Source: Lichenihabitans psoromatis
GTDB taxonomy: Bacteria; Pseudomonadota; Alphaproteobacteria; Rhizobiales; Beijerinckiaceae
NCBI RefSeq assembly: GCF_004323635.1
Contig: NZ_CP036515.1
Span: forward strand, 1,723,501-1,787,500
Direction of reading: 5' to 3'
DNA length: 64,000 nucleotides
Shown: piece after piece, positions 36,214 to 46,363 of the stretch
Layout of the letters: each line of letters begins with the position of its first letter
Position numbering within the stretch: the first letter of the stretch is position 1
Program-made: the position numbers and the translations under genes
The notes under the pieces: generated by a model
Database searches by the model: none
Seen by the model: only the letters and a program-made list of their open reading frames with translations
What the model was told of the DNA's origin: nothing

Positions 36214-37440
36214 CTAAAGCGTCGTGCGCACGACGGATGCCGAGGGGTGGCGGCTGGTGACGCAGTCGCGGATCGCGTTGATCTTGGTGCGGCTGATCGG
36301 GATCGAAAGCTTGGGGTGGCCGGATAAATCGGCAAAGCCACCATCCGCAATCTTGCGGACCGCGACGACCCGATCGAGATTGACGATGTGGCTGCGGTGC
36401 ACCCGTACGAACGGGGTGCCGCCGAGGCACGCTTCGACGTCGCTGATCGACAATGAGCAGAACAACTCCTCGCGACCGTTATAGATCGAGCAATAATGCG
36501 CGTTGGCGCGCACCGCATAGACATCATGCGGTGGCAACATGATGCGCGCGCCGTCGCGCTCGACGGGAATCTGCTTCGGTCCAAGGTCCGGCACGGCATC
36601 GGGGTCGTGCTCCGGTTCAGCAGGCGGGAGAGGTTGCGACGAAGGTGTCGCGTCGGCGGCCGCCATCGCTTCCGTCAGGGGAGTGGCGGCATGCGGGTGC
36701 ATCTCCGCTTTGGACGGAACCGTAAAGGCCCGCGGTTCGGGAACCAGCGTGAGAAAGAAGCCGGCCGATACGATGAAGGCCACCACAGCGACAACGATCG
36801 CCATAAGACCCGATGACAGGCTGGGCTCTCCCGGATTGTCGATATGGCCCATCTGGTGGATCGTGGTGCCAGCCATCGCGATGTAGTGCATGCTGGAAAT
36901 GGCCAGCCCGAGCACGATCGCGCAGACGATCAGCGACGGCCTGCGCCGTGCCATCGTGGCGAGCCACAGCGCGGCCGCCGACGCCAGCACGGCGGCCAAG
37001 AGGCTGGCGACGACAAACCTGCGATCGTGCACCATATGCAAGCTGTCGTGCAGCGCCATCATGCCGATGTAGTGCATCGTCGCGATCCCGACGCCCATGA
37101 CCGATGCTGTGCAGGCCAAGGTGCGAAACGACGTTGGCCAGAGACTCGCGCCAACGATCGCGAACCCGACCACGAGAACACAAAGCAGAAAAGACATGAG
37201 CGTCGGAAGCACCTGATAGGTGGTGCCGACCGGAAGCGCGATGGCGAGCATGCCGACGAAATGCATGCCCCAAATGCCCATCGCGAGTGACAATGACGCG
37301 CCGACGAGCAAGAGACGTCTGTGCAGACCCTTTGCGTCCGCAACCTGGATCGTCAGCCTCAGTCCGACATAACTCGCCTGAACCGCGATCGCGATCGAGA
37401 GTAGGACGAGGAGCGGATTATAGGCGATCGCGACATCCAC
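36214..37440 (-). CDS. coxC: CoxC, MHYT-LytTR membrane transcription regulator
   Basis: This 408-residue protein has seven predicted membrane helices with three MHYT-type repeats (GMHFVGM, MHYIGM, MHYIAM), proposed to hold copper and sense CO, O2 or NO. A proline/acidic linker joins this to a C-terminal LytTR DNA-binding domain (VRANAHYCSIYNGREELF, FVRVHRSHIVNLDRV). This is the CoxC/CoxH architecture of Oligotropha cox clusters. Lying directly upstream of coxM on the same strand, it probably controls the operon through the repeats at 36132-36175. coxB, coxH, coxI and coxK are not in the window. Confidence 0.9.
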   Translation of the reverse strand: MDVAIAYNPLLVLLSIAIAVQASYVGLRLTIQVADAKGLHRRLLLVGASLSLAMGIWGMHFVGMLAIALPVGTTYQVLPTLMSFLLCVLVVGFAIVGASLWPTSFRTLACTASVMGVGIATMHYIGMMALHDSLHMVHDRRFVVASLLAAVLASAAALWLATMARRRPSLIVCAIVLGLAISSMHYIAMAGTTIHQMGHIDNPGEPSLSSGLMAIVVAVVAFIVSAGFFLTLVPEPRAFTVPSKAEMHPHAATPLTEAMAAADATPSSQPLPPAEPEHDPDAVPDLGPKQIPVERDGARIMLPPHDVYAVRANAHYCSIYNGREELFCSLSISDVEACLGGTPFVRVHRSHIVNLDRVVAVRKIADGGFADLSGHPKLSIPISRTKINAIRDCVTSRHPSASVVRTTL

Positions 37441-37698
37441 GCCGAACCCTCCCTGTTGGTCGCATTCCCATTCGGGATTGCCCGCATCATCGGGCAGTGG
37501 TGCGGCGAAGACAAGCGATCGCCATGACGCCGTGAGAGACCCGAGATGACCGCGCTCTGCGATGCGACCACCCTTTGGGCGAGATCCGGGCTGCTTGCTC
37601 GCCTCTGCACGCCGTCACCATGCTAAGGAGCGTGGATGAACCGTGGACGCGTCACGACCTGAGCAGCGCGAGGACCGTCCATCGCCATTGGAGAGATC

Positions 37699-38820
37699 TT
37701 GATTTTCCACATCATCTTTAGCGTGCCGAGCCTGCTGGTGATCGGGCGGTTTCTGTGGCCCCTTCACATTCCGCTCCTGGTCAAAGCCGGCGCAACCGTT
37801 TTGCTGCTCGTCGCGTCCCAATATCTGCTGTGGAGCCGGCTCTCGTCGGGGTCGGTTTTTTCGCCTGAGTTTCCCCGCCCGATCGTCATCCTGTTCAATT
37901 GGGCATCTGGCGCGATCCTGCTGCTCGCCTTGTTCCAACTGGCGCTCGATGCGGGAACGCTGATCGCAATGCTGGTGTGGGGAGGCAGCGTTGTCGTGCC
38001 GGACATCGTCCGCTACGGGATCGCCACCCTCGCCGCCGTTCTGGCGGCCATTGGTGTCGCTGAGGCGATCCGCGTGCCACCCTTGAAGGATGTCGAGATC
38101 GGACTTCGCGACTTGCCGCCGCAGTTCGACGGTTACAGGCTGCTGCAACTGACCGACCTCCATATCAGCAGGTTGTTCCCACAAGCCTGGACGCGCGCGG
38201 TCGTCGAACGGTCCAATGCGCTGGCTGTCGACCTGATCGTGGTGACGGGTGACTTTATCGATGGCACCATCGCGGCGCGGCGCGACGACGTGGAGCCGCT
38301 GAGAACCCTGCATGCGCCGGACGGGGTCTATTTCATTCCCGGAAATCACGAATATTTCTTCGGCTATGACGCCTGGATGCGGCACTTCACCGAGATGGGG
38401 ATGCGGCCTTTGGCCAACGCTCACACGGTCATCGAGCGGGACGGCCGCTCACTGGTGATCGCCGGCGTGACCGACCTTTCGGCCTCTGAGACGGGCCATC
38501 CTGCACCGGACCTGATGGCCGCCCTCGATCATGTCCCGATCGGGGCACCGATCGTTCTGCTCGATCACCAGCCAAGGAACGCGCGGGCCGCCGCCGCGCG
38601 CGGTGTGGCATTACAATTGTCCGGCCATACCCATGGCGGGATGATTCGTGGCCTCGACAGGCTGTTCGCCAAGCCGAATGGTGGTTTCGTCTCGGGCCGC
38701 TATGATGCGGAGGGGATGACGCTCTACGTGAATAACGGCACCGCTTTATGGGCCGGTTTTGCCCTGCGGTTGGGTCGCCCATCCGAGTTGACGCGGATCA
38801 CCCTAAGCCGGAGCGGGTAA
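37699..38820 (+). CDS. Membrane-anchored metallophosphoesterase (YkuE/YaeI-like)
   Basis: This 373-residue protein has about four N-terminal membrane helices (residues 1-125) followed by a calcineurin-like phosphoesterase domain. The di-metal motifs are in order: LTDLHIS (D-x-H), VVTGDFIDG (GD), IPGNHEY (GNHE) and SGHTHGG (GHxH). Relatives include YkuE-type enzymes acting on lipid-linked or lipid A-like phosphates. The start is TTG 37699 with GGAGAG just upstream. The substrate is not determined. The 258 bp upstream hold nothing recognised beyond its own ribosome site. Confidence 0.85.
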   Translation: MIFHIIFSVPSLLVIGRFLWPLHIPLLVKAGATVLLLVASQYLLWSRLSSGSVFSPEFPRPIVILFNWASGAILLLALFQLALDAGTLIAMLVWGGSVVVPDIVRYGIATLAAVLAAIGVAEAIRVPPLKDVEIGLRDLPPQFDGYRLLQLTDLHISRLFPQAWTRAVVERSNALAVDLIVVTGDFIDGTIAARRDDVEPLRTLHAPDGVYFIPGNHEYFFGYDAWMRHFTEMGMRPLANAHTVIERDGRSLVIAGVTDLSASETGHPAPDLMAALDHVPIGAPIVLLDHQPRNARAAAARGVALQLSGHTHGGMIRGLDRLFAKPNGGFVSGRYDAEGMTLYVNNGTALWAGFALRLGRPSELTRITLSRSG

Positions 38821-38951
38821 GTTCTCCTGTCCGGGCATCGAGACGGTTCCTAACGCCTTGATTGTTCGCTGAGCCGAACAGCCCGTCCTGATCCAGCCCG
38901 ATTATCGGATCGGCATACGATGGTTAGCTTTGGTCAATGAAGGAGACGCAC

Positions 38952-39824
38952 ATGCAGACGATCGATCGCGCTGGTACCTACAATCTTGGCAACCGCAGCG
39001 TAAAGCGGATGGGCTATGGGGCGATGCAACTCGCGGGTCCCAAGGTGTTCGGGCCGCCTCGCGATCCGGAGGCGGCGGTCGCGGTTCTCCGCGAAGCCGT
39101 CGCGGCCGGCGTCGACCATATCGATACCAGCGACTTTTATGGGCCGCACGTCACCAACCAGCTCATCCGCGAGGCGTTGGCGCCCTATTCGAGCGATCTC
39201 GTGATCGTGACGAAGGTTGGGGCACGGCGGGGCGACGATGCATCATGGCTCCCGGCCTATGCGGCGGACGATCTCGTGCGTGCCGTCGACGACAATCTGC
39301 AGAATCTCGGTGTGGAGGTGCTCGACGTCGTCAATCTCCGCATCATGCTCGATCCCCATGGCCCGGCGGAAGGGTCGATCGCGGAACCGCTGAAGGTGCT
39401 GGTCGATTTGCAGCGGCAAGGTCGGGTGCGGGCGATCGGCCTGAGCAACGTGACCGCGACCCAGGTTCGTGAGGCGCGCGGGATCGCCGAGATCGTCTGC
39501 GTGCAAAACCAGTATAATCTTGCGCATCGCGCCGACGATGCGCTGCTCGACGCCCTTGCGGCGGATGGGATTGCCTATGTTCCGTTCTTCCCCTTAGGCG
39601 GGTTCAGTCCCCTGCAGTCGGCGACCTTGTCCGAGGTCGCGACGCGCCTCCACGCCACGCCGATGCAGGTCGCGCTGGCTTGGCTGTTGCGGCGCGCCCC
39701 CAACGTTTTGCTCATCCCAGGCACGTCCTCATCCGCGCATTTGCGTGACAATCTCGCTTCAGCGGCCTTGATGCTGCCGGACGACGCGCTCGCTGCGCTG
39801 AACGGCATCGGTTCGGCTCACTGA
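38952..39824 (+). CDS. Aldo/keto reductase with atypical catalytic histidine position
   Basis: This 290-residue NADP-dependent reductase has the AKR TIM barrel. The catalytic Asp and Tyr are visible in HIDTSDFYG and the Lys in VIVTKVG. The usual catalytic His region reads VVNLRIM instead of LHRP, as in the YdbC-like subgroup. The nucleotide-binding end is VLLIPGTSSSAHL. ATG 38952 is preferred over an ATG 15 nt upstream because GAAGGAG precedes it at good spacing. It is a single-gene unit; the substrate is unknown. Confidence 0.88.
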   Translation: MQTIDRAGTYNLGNRSVKRMGYGAMQLAGPKVFGPPRDPEAAVAVLREAVAAGVDHIDTSDFYGPHVTNQLIREALAPYSSDLVIVTKVGARRGDDASWLPAYAADDLVRAVDDNLQNLGVEVLDVVNLRIMLDPHGPAEGSIAEPLKVLVDLQRQGRVRAIGLSNVTATQVREARGIAEIVCVQNQYNLAHRADDALLDALAADGIAYVPFFPLGGFSPLQSATLSEVATRLHATPMQVALAWLLRRAPNVLLIPGTSSSAHLRDNLASAALMLPDDALAALNGIGSAH

Positions 39825-39850
39825 CACGCGTCCGTGATCGACGCAGCCGA

Positions 39851-40417
39851 TCACTCGGCTGGCGCGAGATCCTGATCGTGGCTCGGAACCGGCGCCATGG
39901 CCTCGAAAACGCCGTCGCGCCGGATCAGCGCGTGGAACAGAGCCGCTGCGACATGCAGCAGGATCAGAGCGAAAAACGCGAAGGCGAGATAGAAATGCGC
40001 GTTCCACAGGAGCGTATGCAAGCTATCGCTTTGGGGCAGGATCGGCGGCAGCGTCACGCCGCCGAACATCACGATCGGGTAGGCGGCCGCTGACAGCATG
40101 CCCCAGCCGAGCAACGGCATGGCGAGCATCAGCGCGTAGAAGGCGTAATGCGAGAGTTTGGCCGCGAGCTTCATCGGGATCGGCAGATCGGCCGGCAGCG
40201 CCGGCGCGCCATAGCGCAGCCGCACGACGAGGCGAATGAGTGCCAGAACCAGGATGGCGATACCGAGCGGCTTATGGATCGAAACGAGCGTGACGTAACT
40301 TTGCGTGATGGTCGAGACCATGCCGACGCCGATGAACAGCATGGCGAGGATGCAGAGGGCCATCAGCCAATGCAGCCCTCGCTGGAGCGGCGTGAAGTGG
40401 GTGCGGTCCACCGTCAT
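39851..40417 (-). CDS. Cytochrome b561-family membrane protein
   Basis: This 188-residue di-heme b-type cytochrome has four membrane helices with histidine ligands visible in LQRGLHWLMA, SIHKPLGI, LSHYAFYALML and ILLHVAAALFHALI. Such proteins move electrons between quinol and periplasmic acceptors. Its ATG overlaps the stop of the catalase-like gene as ATGA, so the two are translationally coupled. It may supply electrons to that peroxidase. Confidence 0.88.
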   Translation of the reverse strand: MTVDRTHFTPLQRGLHWLMALCILAMLFIGVGMVSTITQSYVTLVSIHKPLGIAILVLALIRLVVRLRYGAPALPADLPIPMKLAAKLSHYAFYALMLAMPLLGWGMLSAAAYPIVMFGGVTLPPILPQSDSLHTLLWNAHFYLAFAFFALILLHVAAALFHALIRRDGVFEAMAPVPSHDQDLAPAE

Positions 40418-41472
40418 GGCTTGGCCTCCGTCGCGACGCGCGGGTAATCCTTGGCTTCGGCCGTGCGCCGGTCGAACGACACCGCATAAGCGGCCGATCG
40501 CGCAGACGGGAACGGATCGTCAGAAAGTTTGATGCCGGATGGCACAACCGTTGGGTCGAAGTTGATGTCACGGCATGGCCCGTCCGCCTCGGGCTCGATT
40601 TTATTAACCGTGAGGGTTCCGACCTGCACGGTCTTGCGATCGTCGGGCCAAGCCTTGCTCGGATCGGCCGTCGGGTCCCCGGAATTGGCGGCCGTGACCG
40701 TCATGGTCCATGTCTGCGGACCTTTACCGACTCTATCGATGATGTCCTGCTCGAGCACGTCAGGGCCGCGCGCCGTGAGGTCCGCGACGGACAGGAAGGT
40801 TGGTTGCGCCGCCGGAAGCAAGGACCAGCGCACGGCATGGTCGGTGCCGGACGCATCTGTGAACAGAAAGCTGTTCAGGCTGTTGTAGCGCTCTTCCGCG
40901 TAGCTCGCCGTGAAAGGCGCGGTGCCCGCCCAGGCGCCGAAGGCACCGATCTCCGGATGAGCCGCCGCGAAGCTCTTCATCGCGTCCGGGGCCTTGCTGG
41001 CAGAGGCCGTCAAGAGTTCGTAGAAGGCTTGCGGCGTCGCGACCGGAAAGAACGGCAGGTCGATCATGGCGGTGCGCCATTCCTGACCGCCCGGCGGCAT
41101 GATGCGGAGGCTGATGCCGCGCACCCGCACTGTGGCGTCCACGACCTTCGGGTCGGGTGTGCCGAGGTTGAAGCGGCCCACGACGGGAGAACGGCCGGAC
41201 GCGAAGACCTGTGCGGTCGACAGTGCCGATCCAGCGCCATTGGCCTCAAAGGCGCCCGTGAAGCAGATGCCTTTGGCGTGATTGCGACGATGGCCGAGGG
41301 CAGGGCCGGTTGGAGGCGCCAGCGCATCCACCAGTTTTACGGGGGTCAGCCGCTGCGGTGAGAACCAACCGGCCGTAAAGGCGAAAGCTGCCGCGCCCCC
41401 GGCCACGACGGCCGCGATCAGTACAAGCGGCCCGATGACGGACCTCGCCGAAGAGGGTGTCGGTGCTGACAT
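40414..41472 (-). CDS. Catalase-related peroxidase (SrpA-like), membrane anchored
   Basis: This 352-residue heme protein belongs to the small catalase-like family of SrpA. It starts with a hydrophobic anchor (VIGPLVLIAAVVAGGAAAFAF). The distal heme region RRNHAKGICFTG and VVGRFNLGTPD follow, and the proximal tyrosine region lies further down. ATG 41472 is used because the upstream part of the frame is not family-like. It is an exported or periplasm-facing peroxidase. Coupling by ATGA overlap to cytochrome b561 suggests a peroxidase with a membrane electron donor. Confidence 0.85.
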   Translation of the reverse strand: MSAPTPSSARSVIGPLVLIAAVVAGGAAAFAFTAGWFSPQRLTPVKLVDALAPPTGPALGHRRNHAKGICFTGAFEANGAGSALSTAQVFASGRSPVVGRFNLGTPDPKVVDATVRVRGISLRIMPPGGQEWRTAMIDLPFFPVATPQAFYELLTASASKAPDAMKSFAAAHPEIGAFGAWAGTAPFTASYAEERYNSLNSFLFTDASGTDHAVRWSLLPAAQPTFLSVADLTARGPDVLEQDIIDRVGKGPQTWTMTVTAANSGDPTADPSKAWPDDRKTVQVGTLTVNKIEPEADGPCRDINFDPTVVPSGIKLSDDPFPSARSAAYAVSFDRRTAEAKDYPRVATEAKP

Positions 41473-41608
41473 GATCACCCCATGAACCGACGACCGAATC
41501 GTCGAAAAACCTGAGGCATCATGATCGGGCGGACGCCACACCGCGTCAATCCGGCTCTGCTGTCGATCTGCGTTCCGTTTGGGTTTCCGCAGGCATAAAA
41601 GATGGGGT

Positions 41609-41634
41609 GAAAGGCGAGCAATCGCCCGCCTTTC
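41609..41634 (-). terminator. Hairpin downstream of the fasciclin gene
   Basis: GAAAGGCGAGC and GCCCGCCTTTC form a stem of ten pairs with one mismatch around a 4-base loop, about 24 nt after the fasciclin stop on the minus strand. The following sequence is not a clear U-tract, so this is a probable rather than certain terminator. Confidence 0.5.
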
Positions 41635-41657
41635 GTTCGAGTGGATCGACGGTAAAA

Positions 41658-42083
41658 TCAGCCCTTCGGCAGAATGACCTTGTCGATGACGTGAATCACG
41701 CCGTTCGAGCAGGCGATGTCGGCCGAGACGACCTTGGCGCCGCTGACGGTTACGCCATTGGTCCCATCGACGTGAAGCTCTTCGCCGCCGACCGACTTCG
41801 GCGACATGGTCTTGCCGGTCACGTCCGCCGCCATCACCTTGCCGGGGAGGACGTGCAGCGTCAGGATCTTGACGAGCTGGTCTTTGTTCTCCGGCTTGAT
41901 CAGCGTCTCGACGGTGCCGGCCGGCAGGGCCTTGAAGGCATCATCGGTGGGTGCGAAAACGGTGAAAGGGCCAGCGCCCTTCAAGGTCTCGACGAGCCCG
42001 GCAGCCTGGACGGCCGCAACGAGGGTCGTGAACGAGCCGGCCGCAATCGCGGTGTCAACGATATCGTGAGTGGAATCAGCCAT
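41658..42083 (-). CDS. Fasciclin (FAS1) domain protein without signal peptide
   Basis: This 141-residue single-domain protein matches the FAS1/beta-Ig-H3 family: [20 protein letters not shown], then the H1 motif [14 protein letters not shown], then LHVLPGKV and the H2 region [20 protein letters not shown]1 proteins are usually exported adhesion modules, but ATG 42083 gives no signal peptide, and the longer open frame ([14 protein letters not shown]) does not look like one either. It is therefore probably cytosolic. It is preceded by GGGGATG and followed by a hairpin. Confidence 0.87.
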   Translation of the reverse strand: MADSTHDIVDTAIAAGSFTTLVAAVQAAGLVETLKGAGPFTVFAPTDDAFKALPAGTVETLIKPENKDQLVKILTLHVLPGKVMAADVTGKTMSPKSVGGEELHVDGTNGVTVSGAKVVSADIACSNGVIHVIDKVILPKG

Positions 42084-42297
42084 AACATCCCCATTTAACC
42101 TTCTGCCGCATGTCGAAGACAGCAGCGCGCCGGTCATTCAAAGCGCTCCGAAGTCAAGGCGGCCGACTGAAGCCGCCAGTAACGTTCGAAACGCTGTTAT
42201 GTGCCGCACCAATGTGCATTCAAGTGCGGCATAATGGGTGACAATACTGTGACGCCACTGGCGGCAGACTCAACGAGCCTTGCCGCAAGCTTTGATG

Positions 42298-43119
42298 TTA
42301 GGCCTTAGCGAAGGCCAGAATGTCGGCGCTGACCTCGTGTTTGTGGGTCGAGCACATGCCGTGCGGGGCGCCGGGATAGATCTTCAGGGTGGCCCCCTTG
42401 ATTAATTTGGCTTGCAGCTTGCTCGCATGCTCCATCGGCACGATCTGGTCGTCGTCGCCCTGCAGGATCAGCGTCGGGACGTCGATGGCCTTCAGGTCAT
42501 CAGTCTGGTCCGTTTCCGAAAAGGCCTTGATACAATCATATTCGGCCTTGATGCCGGCCATCATGCCTTGCAGCCAGAAGGAGTCCCGCAAGCCCTGGCT
42601 GACCTTGGACCCCTCGCGATTGGCGCCATAGAAGGGCGCCGAGAGATCCTTGAAAAATTGCGAGCGGTCGGTCACGACGCCATCGCGGATGCCGTCGAAG
42701 GCCGACAGCGGCAAGCCGCCCGGAAACGCTTCGGTCGAGACCATGATGGGGGGCACGGCGCTGATCAGGACGAGTTTGGCAACGCGCCCTTTTCCGTGCC
42801 GGGCCACGTAGCGGGCCGCCTCGCCGCCGCCCGTCGAATGGCCGACATGGATCGCGTCGGTGAGGCCCAATTGCGTCACCAGTTCGTCGAGATCGGACGC
42901 ATAGGTGTCCATGTCGTTGCCGATCCAGGGCTGGCTCGAGCGGCCATGACCGCGGCGGTCATGCGCGATGCAGCGGAAGCCGTGGTCCGCGAGGAACAAC
43001 ATCTGATCCTCAAAGGCGTCCGAACTCAGCGGCCAGCCGTGGCTGAACACCACCGGTTGGCCGGCCCCGAAATCCCGGTAGAAGATCGACGTTCCGTCCT
43101 GTGTCGTGATGGTTGGCAT
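42298..43119 (-). CDS. Alpha/beta hydrolase, non-heme chloroperoxidase-like
   Basis: This 273-residue enzyme belongs to the cofactor-free haloperoxidase/esterase group. The nucleophile elbow is GHSTGGGE (Ser near residue 95), with the oxyanion region [12 protein letters not shown], acid residue in [12 protein letters not shown] and the histidine in [11 protein letters not shown]. These enzymes hydrolyse esters or lactones and can form peracids. It follows poxB by 31 nt on the same strand and is probably cotranscribed, which would place it next to an acetate-producing enzyme. Confidence 0.9.
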   Translation of the reverse strand: MPTITTQDGTSIFYRDFGAGQPVVFSHGWPLSSDAFEDQMLFLADHGFRCIAHDRRGHGRSSQPWIGNDMDTYASDLDELVTQLGLTDAIHVGHSTGGGEAARYVARHGKGRVAKLVLISAVPPIMVSTEAFPGGLPLSAFDGIRDGVVTDRSQFFKDLSAPFYGANREGSKVSQGLRDSFWLQGMMAGIKAEYDCIKAFSETDQTDDLKAIDVPTLILQGDDDQIVPMEHASKLQAKLIKGATLKIYPGAPHGMCSTHKHEVSADILAFAKA

Positions 43120-43150
43120 GGTGTCATACTCCTGGGTGAGTGCGGGCCGC

Positions 43151-44887
43151 TTAGCGCGGAAGCAGGTTCGTCTTGGCGAGGTCGATGACCTGATCGCCGC
43201 GCCCGCTCATCACGGCACGCAGCATCCACAGGCTGAAACCTTTGACCTCGTCGAGGCCGATGGTCGGCGGCATCGAGAGTTCGTTCGTCGCCGTCACGAC
43301 GTCGAGCAGGGCTGGGCCGTCGTGCGCCAGAATGGTCTGGATCGCGTCGGGCAGGTCGCCCGGGTCCTCGACTCGGATCGCGTGGATGCCCATGGCGCGA
43401 GCCATGGCGGCGAAATCCGGGTTCTGAAGATCGACGCCGATATCGACCAGACCCGCTGCCTTCATCTCCAGCGCCACGAAGCCGAGCACGCCATTACTGA
43501 AGATCACGACCTTCAGCGGAAGCTTGGCCTGGGTTAGGGTGATGAGATCGCCCATCAGCATCGTGAAACCGCCGTCGCCCGACAGCGAGATCACCTGCCG
43601 TCCAGGTTGGGCCGCCTGAATGCCGATGCCTTGTGCCATGGCATTGGCCATCGAGCCATGCACCAGCGAGCCGATCAGGCGCCGCTTGCCATTCATGGCA
43701 AGATAGCGCGCCGCCCAAATGGTCGGGGTGCCGACATCGAACGTGAACACGGCATCCTCGCTCGCCGCATCGCTGACCACCTTCGCGAGATATTGCGGGT
43801 GGATCGGCTTACGTCCCGGCGTCCCTTTGGCGAGATCGTCGAGCCCCTCACGCGCGCTCTTGTAGCGGGTCAGCGCGTCGTCGAGGTGGAGCCGCTCCGT
43901 CTTGACCCGCAAGCTCGGAAGCAACGCCGTGATGGTCGCGTCCACGTCGCCCACAAGCCCAAGCTCGAGCTTGGCGCGACGACCGAGGTTTTCCGGCCGG
44001 ATATCGACTTGTGCGATCTTGGCGTCGGTCGGCAGGAACTGCTTGTATGGAAAATCGGTGCCGAGCATCAGCAACACCTCGCACCGATGCATGGCTGCAT
44101 AGCCGGACGAAAAGCCGATGAAGCCCGTCAGGCCGACATCATAGGGGTTGTCATATTCGACATATTCCTTGCCGCCGAGTGCATGGACAATTGGGCTCTT
44201 CAATGTTTCGGCGAGGCGCATCAGTGAGCCGTGGGCACCGGCGCAGCCGCGCCCGCAGAACAGGGTGACGCGCTCGGCGCCGTTCAGCAACTCGGCCAGG
44301 GCCGCGATATCGGCGGCGGGTGGCTGCATGATCGGAGCGGCGGGGATCAGGCTGCGGCGCGGCGAGATCGCCTTGTTCGGGGCGGGCTTCAGCGACACGT
44401 CGCCCGGGATCACCACCACGCCGACGCCGCGTTGGCCGACGGCGGACCGAATGGCATTTTCGAGGACGAACGGCATCTGATGCGGGTCCGAGACCAGCTC
44501 ACAATAATGGCTGCATTCGCGAAACAAGTTTTGTGGATGCGTCTCCTGGAAGTAGCCGCCGCCGATCTCGGACGAGGGGATCTGGGCCGCGATGGCGAGC
44601 ACCGGGGTGCGGCTGCGATGGGCATCGAACAAGCCGTTGATGAGATGCAGATTGCCAGGCCCGCAGGAGCCGGCGCAGACCGCCAGATTGCCGGTGATCT
44701 GCGCTTCGCCGGAGGCCGCGAAGGCCGCCACCTCCTCGTGACGGACGTGCACCCACTCGATGGTGCCGCGTTGGCGCAATGCTTCGGTCAGCCCATTCAG
44801 GCTGTCGCCCACGACCCCGAAAATACGTCTGACGCCCGCTTCCTCCAGCGTTGCGACGATGAGATCGGCAATGCTCGTGATCGGCAT
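43151..44887 (-). CDS. poxB: Pyruvate:quinone oxidoreductase / thiamine-diphosphate oxidase
   Basis: This 578-residue ThDP enzyme matches PoxB, which decarboxylates pyruvate to acetate and passes electrons to ubiquinone. The catalytic glutamate lies in [10 protein letters not shown], the FAD domain is central, and the ThDP-Mg motif is [15 protein letters not shown] ending in SNG. ATG 44887 has GAGGAAG upstream; the longer frame is spurious. Acetolactate-synthase-like relatives are possible, but the N- and C-terminal sequences fit PoxB better. Confidence 0.88.
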   Translation of the reverse strand: MPITSIADLIVATLEEAGVRRIFGVVGDSLNGLTEALRQRGTIEWVHVRHEEVAAFAASGEAQITGNLAVCAGSCGPGNLHLINGLFDAHRSRTPVLAIAAQIPSSEIGGGYFQETHPQNLFRECSHYCELVSDPHQMPFVLENAIRSAVGQRGVGVVVIPGDVSLKPAPNKAISPRRSLIPAAPIMQPPAADIAALAELLNGAERVTLFCGRGCAGAHGSLMRLAETLKSPIVHALGGKEYVEYDNPYDVGLTGFIGFSSGYAAMHRCEVLLMLGTDFPYKQFLPTDAKIAQVDIRPENLGRRAKLELGLVGDVDATITALLPSLRVKTERLHLDDALTRYKSAREGLDDLAKGTPGRKPIHPQYLAKVVSDAASEDAVFTFDVGTPTIWAARYLAMNGKRRLIGSLVHGSMANAMAQGIGIQAAQPGRQVISLSGDGGFTMLMGDLITLTQAKLPLKVVIFSNGVLGFVALEMKAAGLVDIGVDLQNPDFAAMARAMGIHAIRVEDPGDLPDAIQTILAHDGPALLDVVTATNELSMPPTIGLDEVKGFSLWMLRAVMSGRGDQVIDLAKTNLLPR

Positions 44888-45320
44888 GAAACTCTTCCTC
44901 GGGTGGCGCAGGTGAAACTCAATCGATGATGGACCAGCGATCGCACAATTGGGTGACGAAGACTTGGAGGTTTGCGGCGCGATTTGCAGCCTTCGATCGT
45001 CGCGGCGAGCGGTGCGAGACGAGAGATGGATGACGTGCCGCTGCCGTTTGCTATTGCCGGTCGCTCGGTGATGCGGACCGGCCCCTGCATGGGCGGCGAC
45101 CCCGTCTTGCGCCCCTCCCCAAACATGAACGTGATCCCGGTTCGTAACAACCATACGACGCGCACGCTCGGGAAAACGAGACGGCATTTTGTTTTCTGCT
45201 GCCGGCGCGCTCGGTTCCGCAGATGATGGCGCTGCCATTTGGCTTGACAGCGCGATCGTCGGAAGGACAGTCTCGGCATTAAGGCTACACAACAAGCAAT
45301 GAGCCGATCTTGGGGGAAAC
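44888..45320. other. Intergenic region between poxB and the sugar ABC operon
   Basis: This 433-bp divergent region must contain two promoters. A TTGACA at 45244-45249 could be the -35 of the sugar operon, but no good -10 lies at the right distance. An 84-codon open frame inside it lacks any recognisable sequence. I see no RNA gene or riboswitch. Confidence 0.4.
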
Positions 45321-46337
45321 ATGGACAGAAGAGACCTGTTGAAATCCGTCGGCATTCTGACGGTGACGAGCTTTCTGCCGAGCGTCGCACGGGCCGCCGC
45401 AGGTAAACCGCTTAAGATCGGCTATAACGTCTCCACGCTGGCGAACCCGTTTTTCCAGGGCATGACCAAGGGGGTCGTCGATGCCGTGCAGCAATTCCCA
45501 AACATGACATTGCTGAACACCAATGCGAATGGCGATGCCAACACCCAGGCCAGCATGGTTGTCGACCTCATCAACCAGGGCGTCGATGCGCTGATCCTCA
45601 ACCCAATCAATGCAAACGCGATCGTTCCGGTCGTGCTTCAAGCCGACAAGAAGAAGATCCCGGTCTTCACGCTTGATCGCGGGGCCGGCTGCGGCGACTG
45701 CCAGACGAATTTCCTCGAGACCGACAACGTCGCCATGGGCCGCGAGGGCGCCCGCTACATCGTCGCTCAATTGCAGAAGCGTTACGGCAAGATCCAAGGC
45801 AACGTCGTCGATCTCGTCGGCTTGATCGGCACCACGGCGGGTGATGATCGCGACAAGGGCTTCATGGACGAATTCAATAAGATCGCGGCCGACAATCCGG
45901 GTCTCAAACTCGTGGCCCGACAGGAAGGCCAATTCGATCAGGAGAAGTCCTTCAATCTTATGAGCCAGATCATGGCCGCGAACCAGCAGATCGATGCCGT
46001 GTTCAATGGCAATGACGATAATGCGGTCGGCGCCTTGCGCGCTGTGCGGCAAGCCAGCCGCAACATGCCGATCGGCGATCCCAAGCACATCATCATCATC
46101 GGCATCGATGGAACCCGGCAGGCGCTGACGGCCATCCGCAAGGGCGACATGGACGCGACCTTGTCGCAGAACCCGCTCACCATGGCGTCGCAATCGGTGA
46201 AATTCGTCGATCAATTCTACAATGGCGACAAGGCAGCGATCCCCCCACACGAGTTCTGGCCCCATATCCTGATCACCAAGGACAATATCGACAGCCCCGA
46301 GGTTAAAACCTATGGCCTGTGGGGCGAGGCGGTCTGA
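45321..46337 (+). CDS. RbsB-type sugar ABC transporter binding protein
   Basis: This 338-residue periplasmic binding protein is of the ribose/galactofuranose type (Peripla_BP_4). The N terminus [16 protein letters not shown] resembles a twin-arginine signal, unusual for this family. Family sequences include [20 protein letters not shown] and [16 protein letters not shown] cysteine pair ([10 protein letters not shown]) is notable. It heads a three-gene importer operon with an ATPase and a permease. The sugar is not identifiable from sequence. Confidence 0.9.
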   Translation: MDRRDLLKSVGILTVTSFLPSVARAAAGKPLKIGYNVSTLANPFFQGMTKGVVDAVQQFPNMTLLNTNANGDANTQASMVVDLINQGVDALILNPINANAIVPVVLQADKKKIPVFTLDRGAGCGDCQTNFLETDNVAMGREGARYIVAQLQKRYGKIQGNVVDLVGLIGTTAGDDRDKGFMDEFNKIAADNPGLKLVARQEGQFDQEKSFNLMSQIMAANQQIDAVFNGNDDNAVGALRAVRQASRNMPIGDPKHIIIIGIDGTRQALTAIRKGDMDATLSQNPLTMASQSVKFVDQFYNGDKAAIPPHEFWPHILITKDNIDSPEVKTYGLWGEAV

Positions 46338-46363
46338 TCGCGCCCGCGACGATTGCCGCCCCG

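Noticed and set aside
42202..42231. 8-bp inverted repeat TGCCGCAC/GTGCGGCA after the haloperoxidase-like gene
   Set aside because: The loop is 14 nt and no U-tract follows, so I do not call it a terminator.
44972..45226. 84-codon frame between poxB and the sugar ABC operon
   Set aside because: It has no ribosome site, and its composition looks like a GC-rich chance frame.
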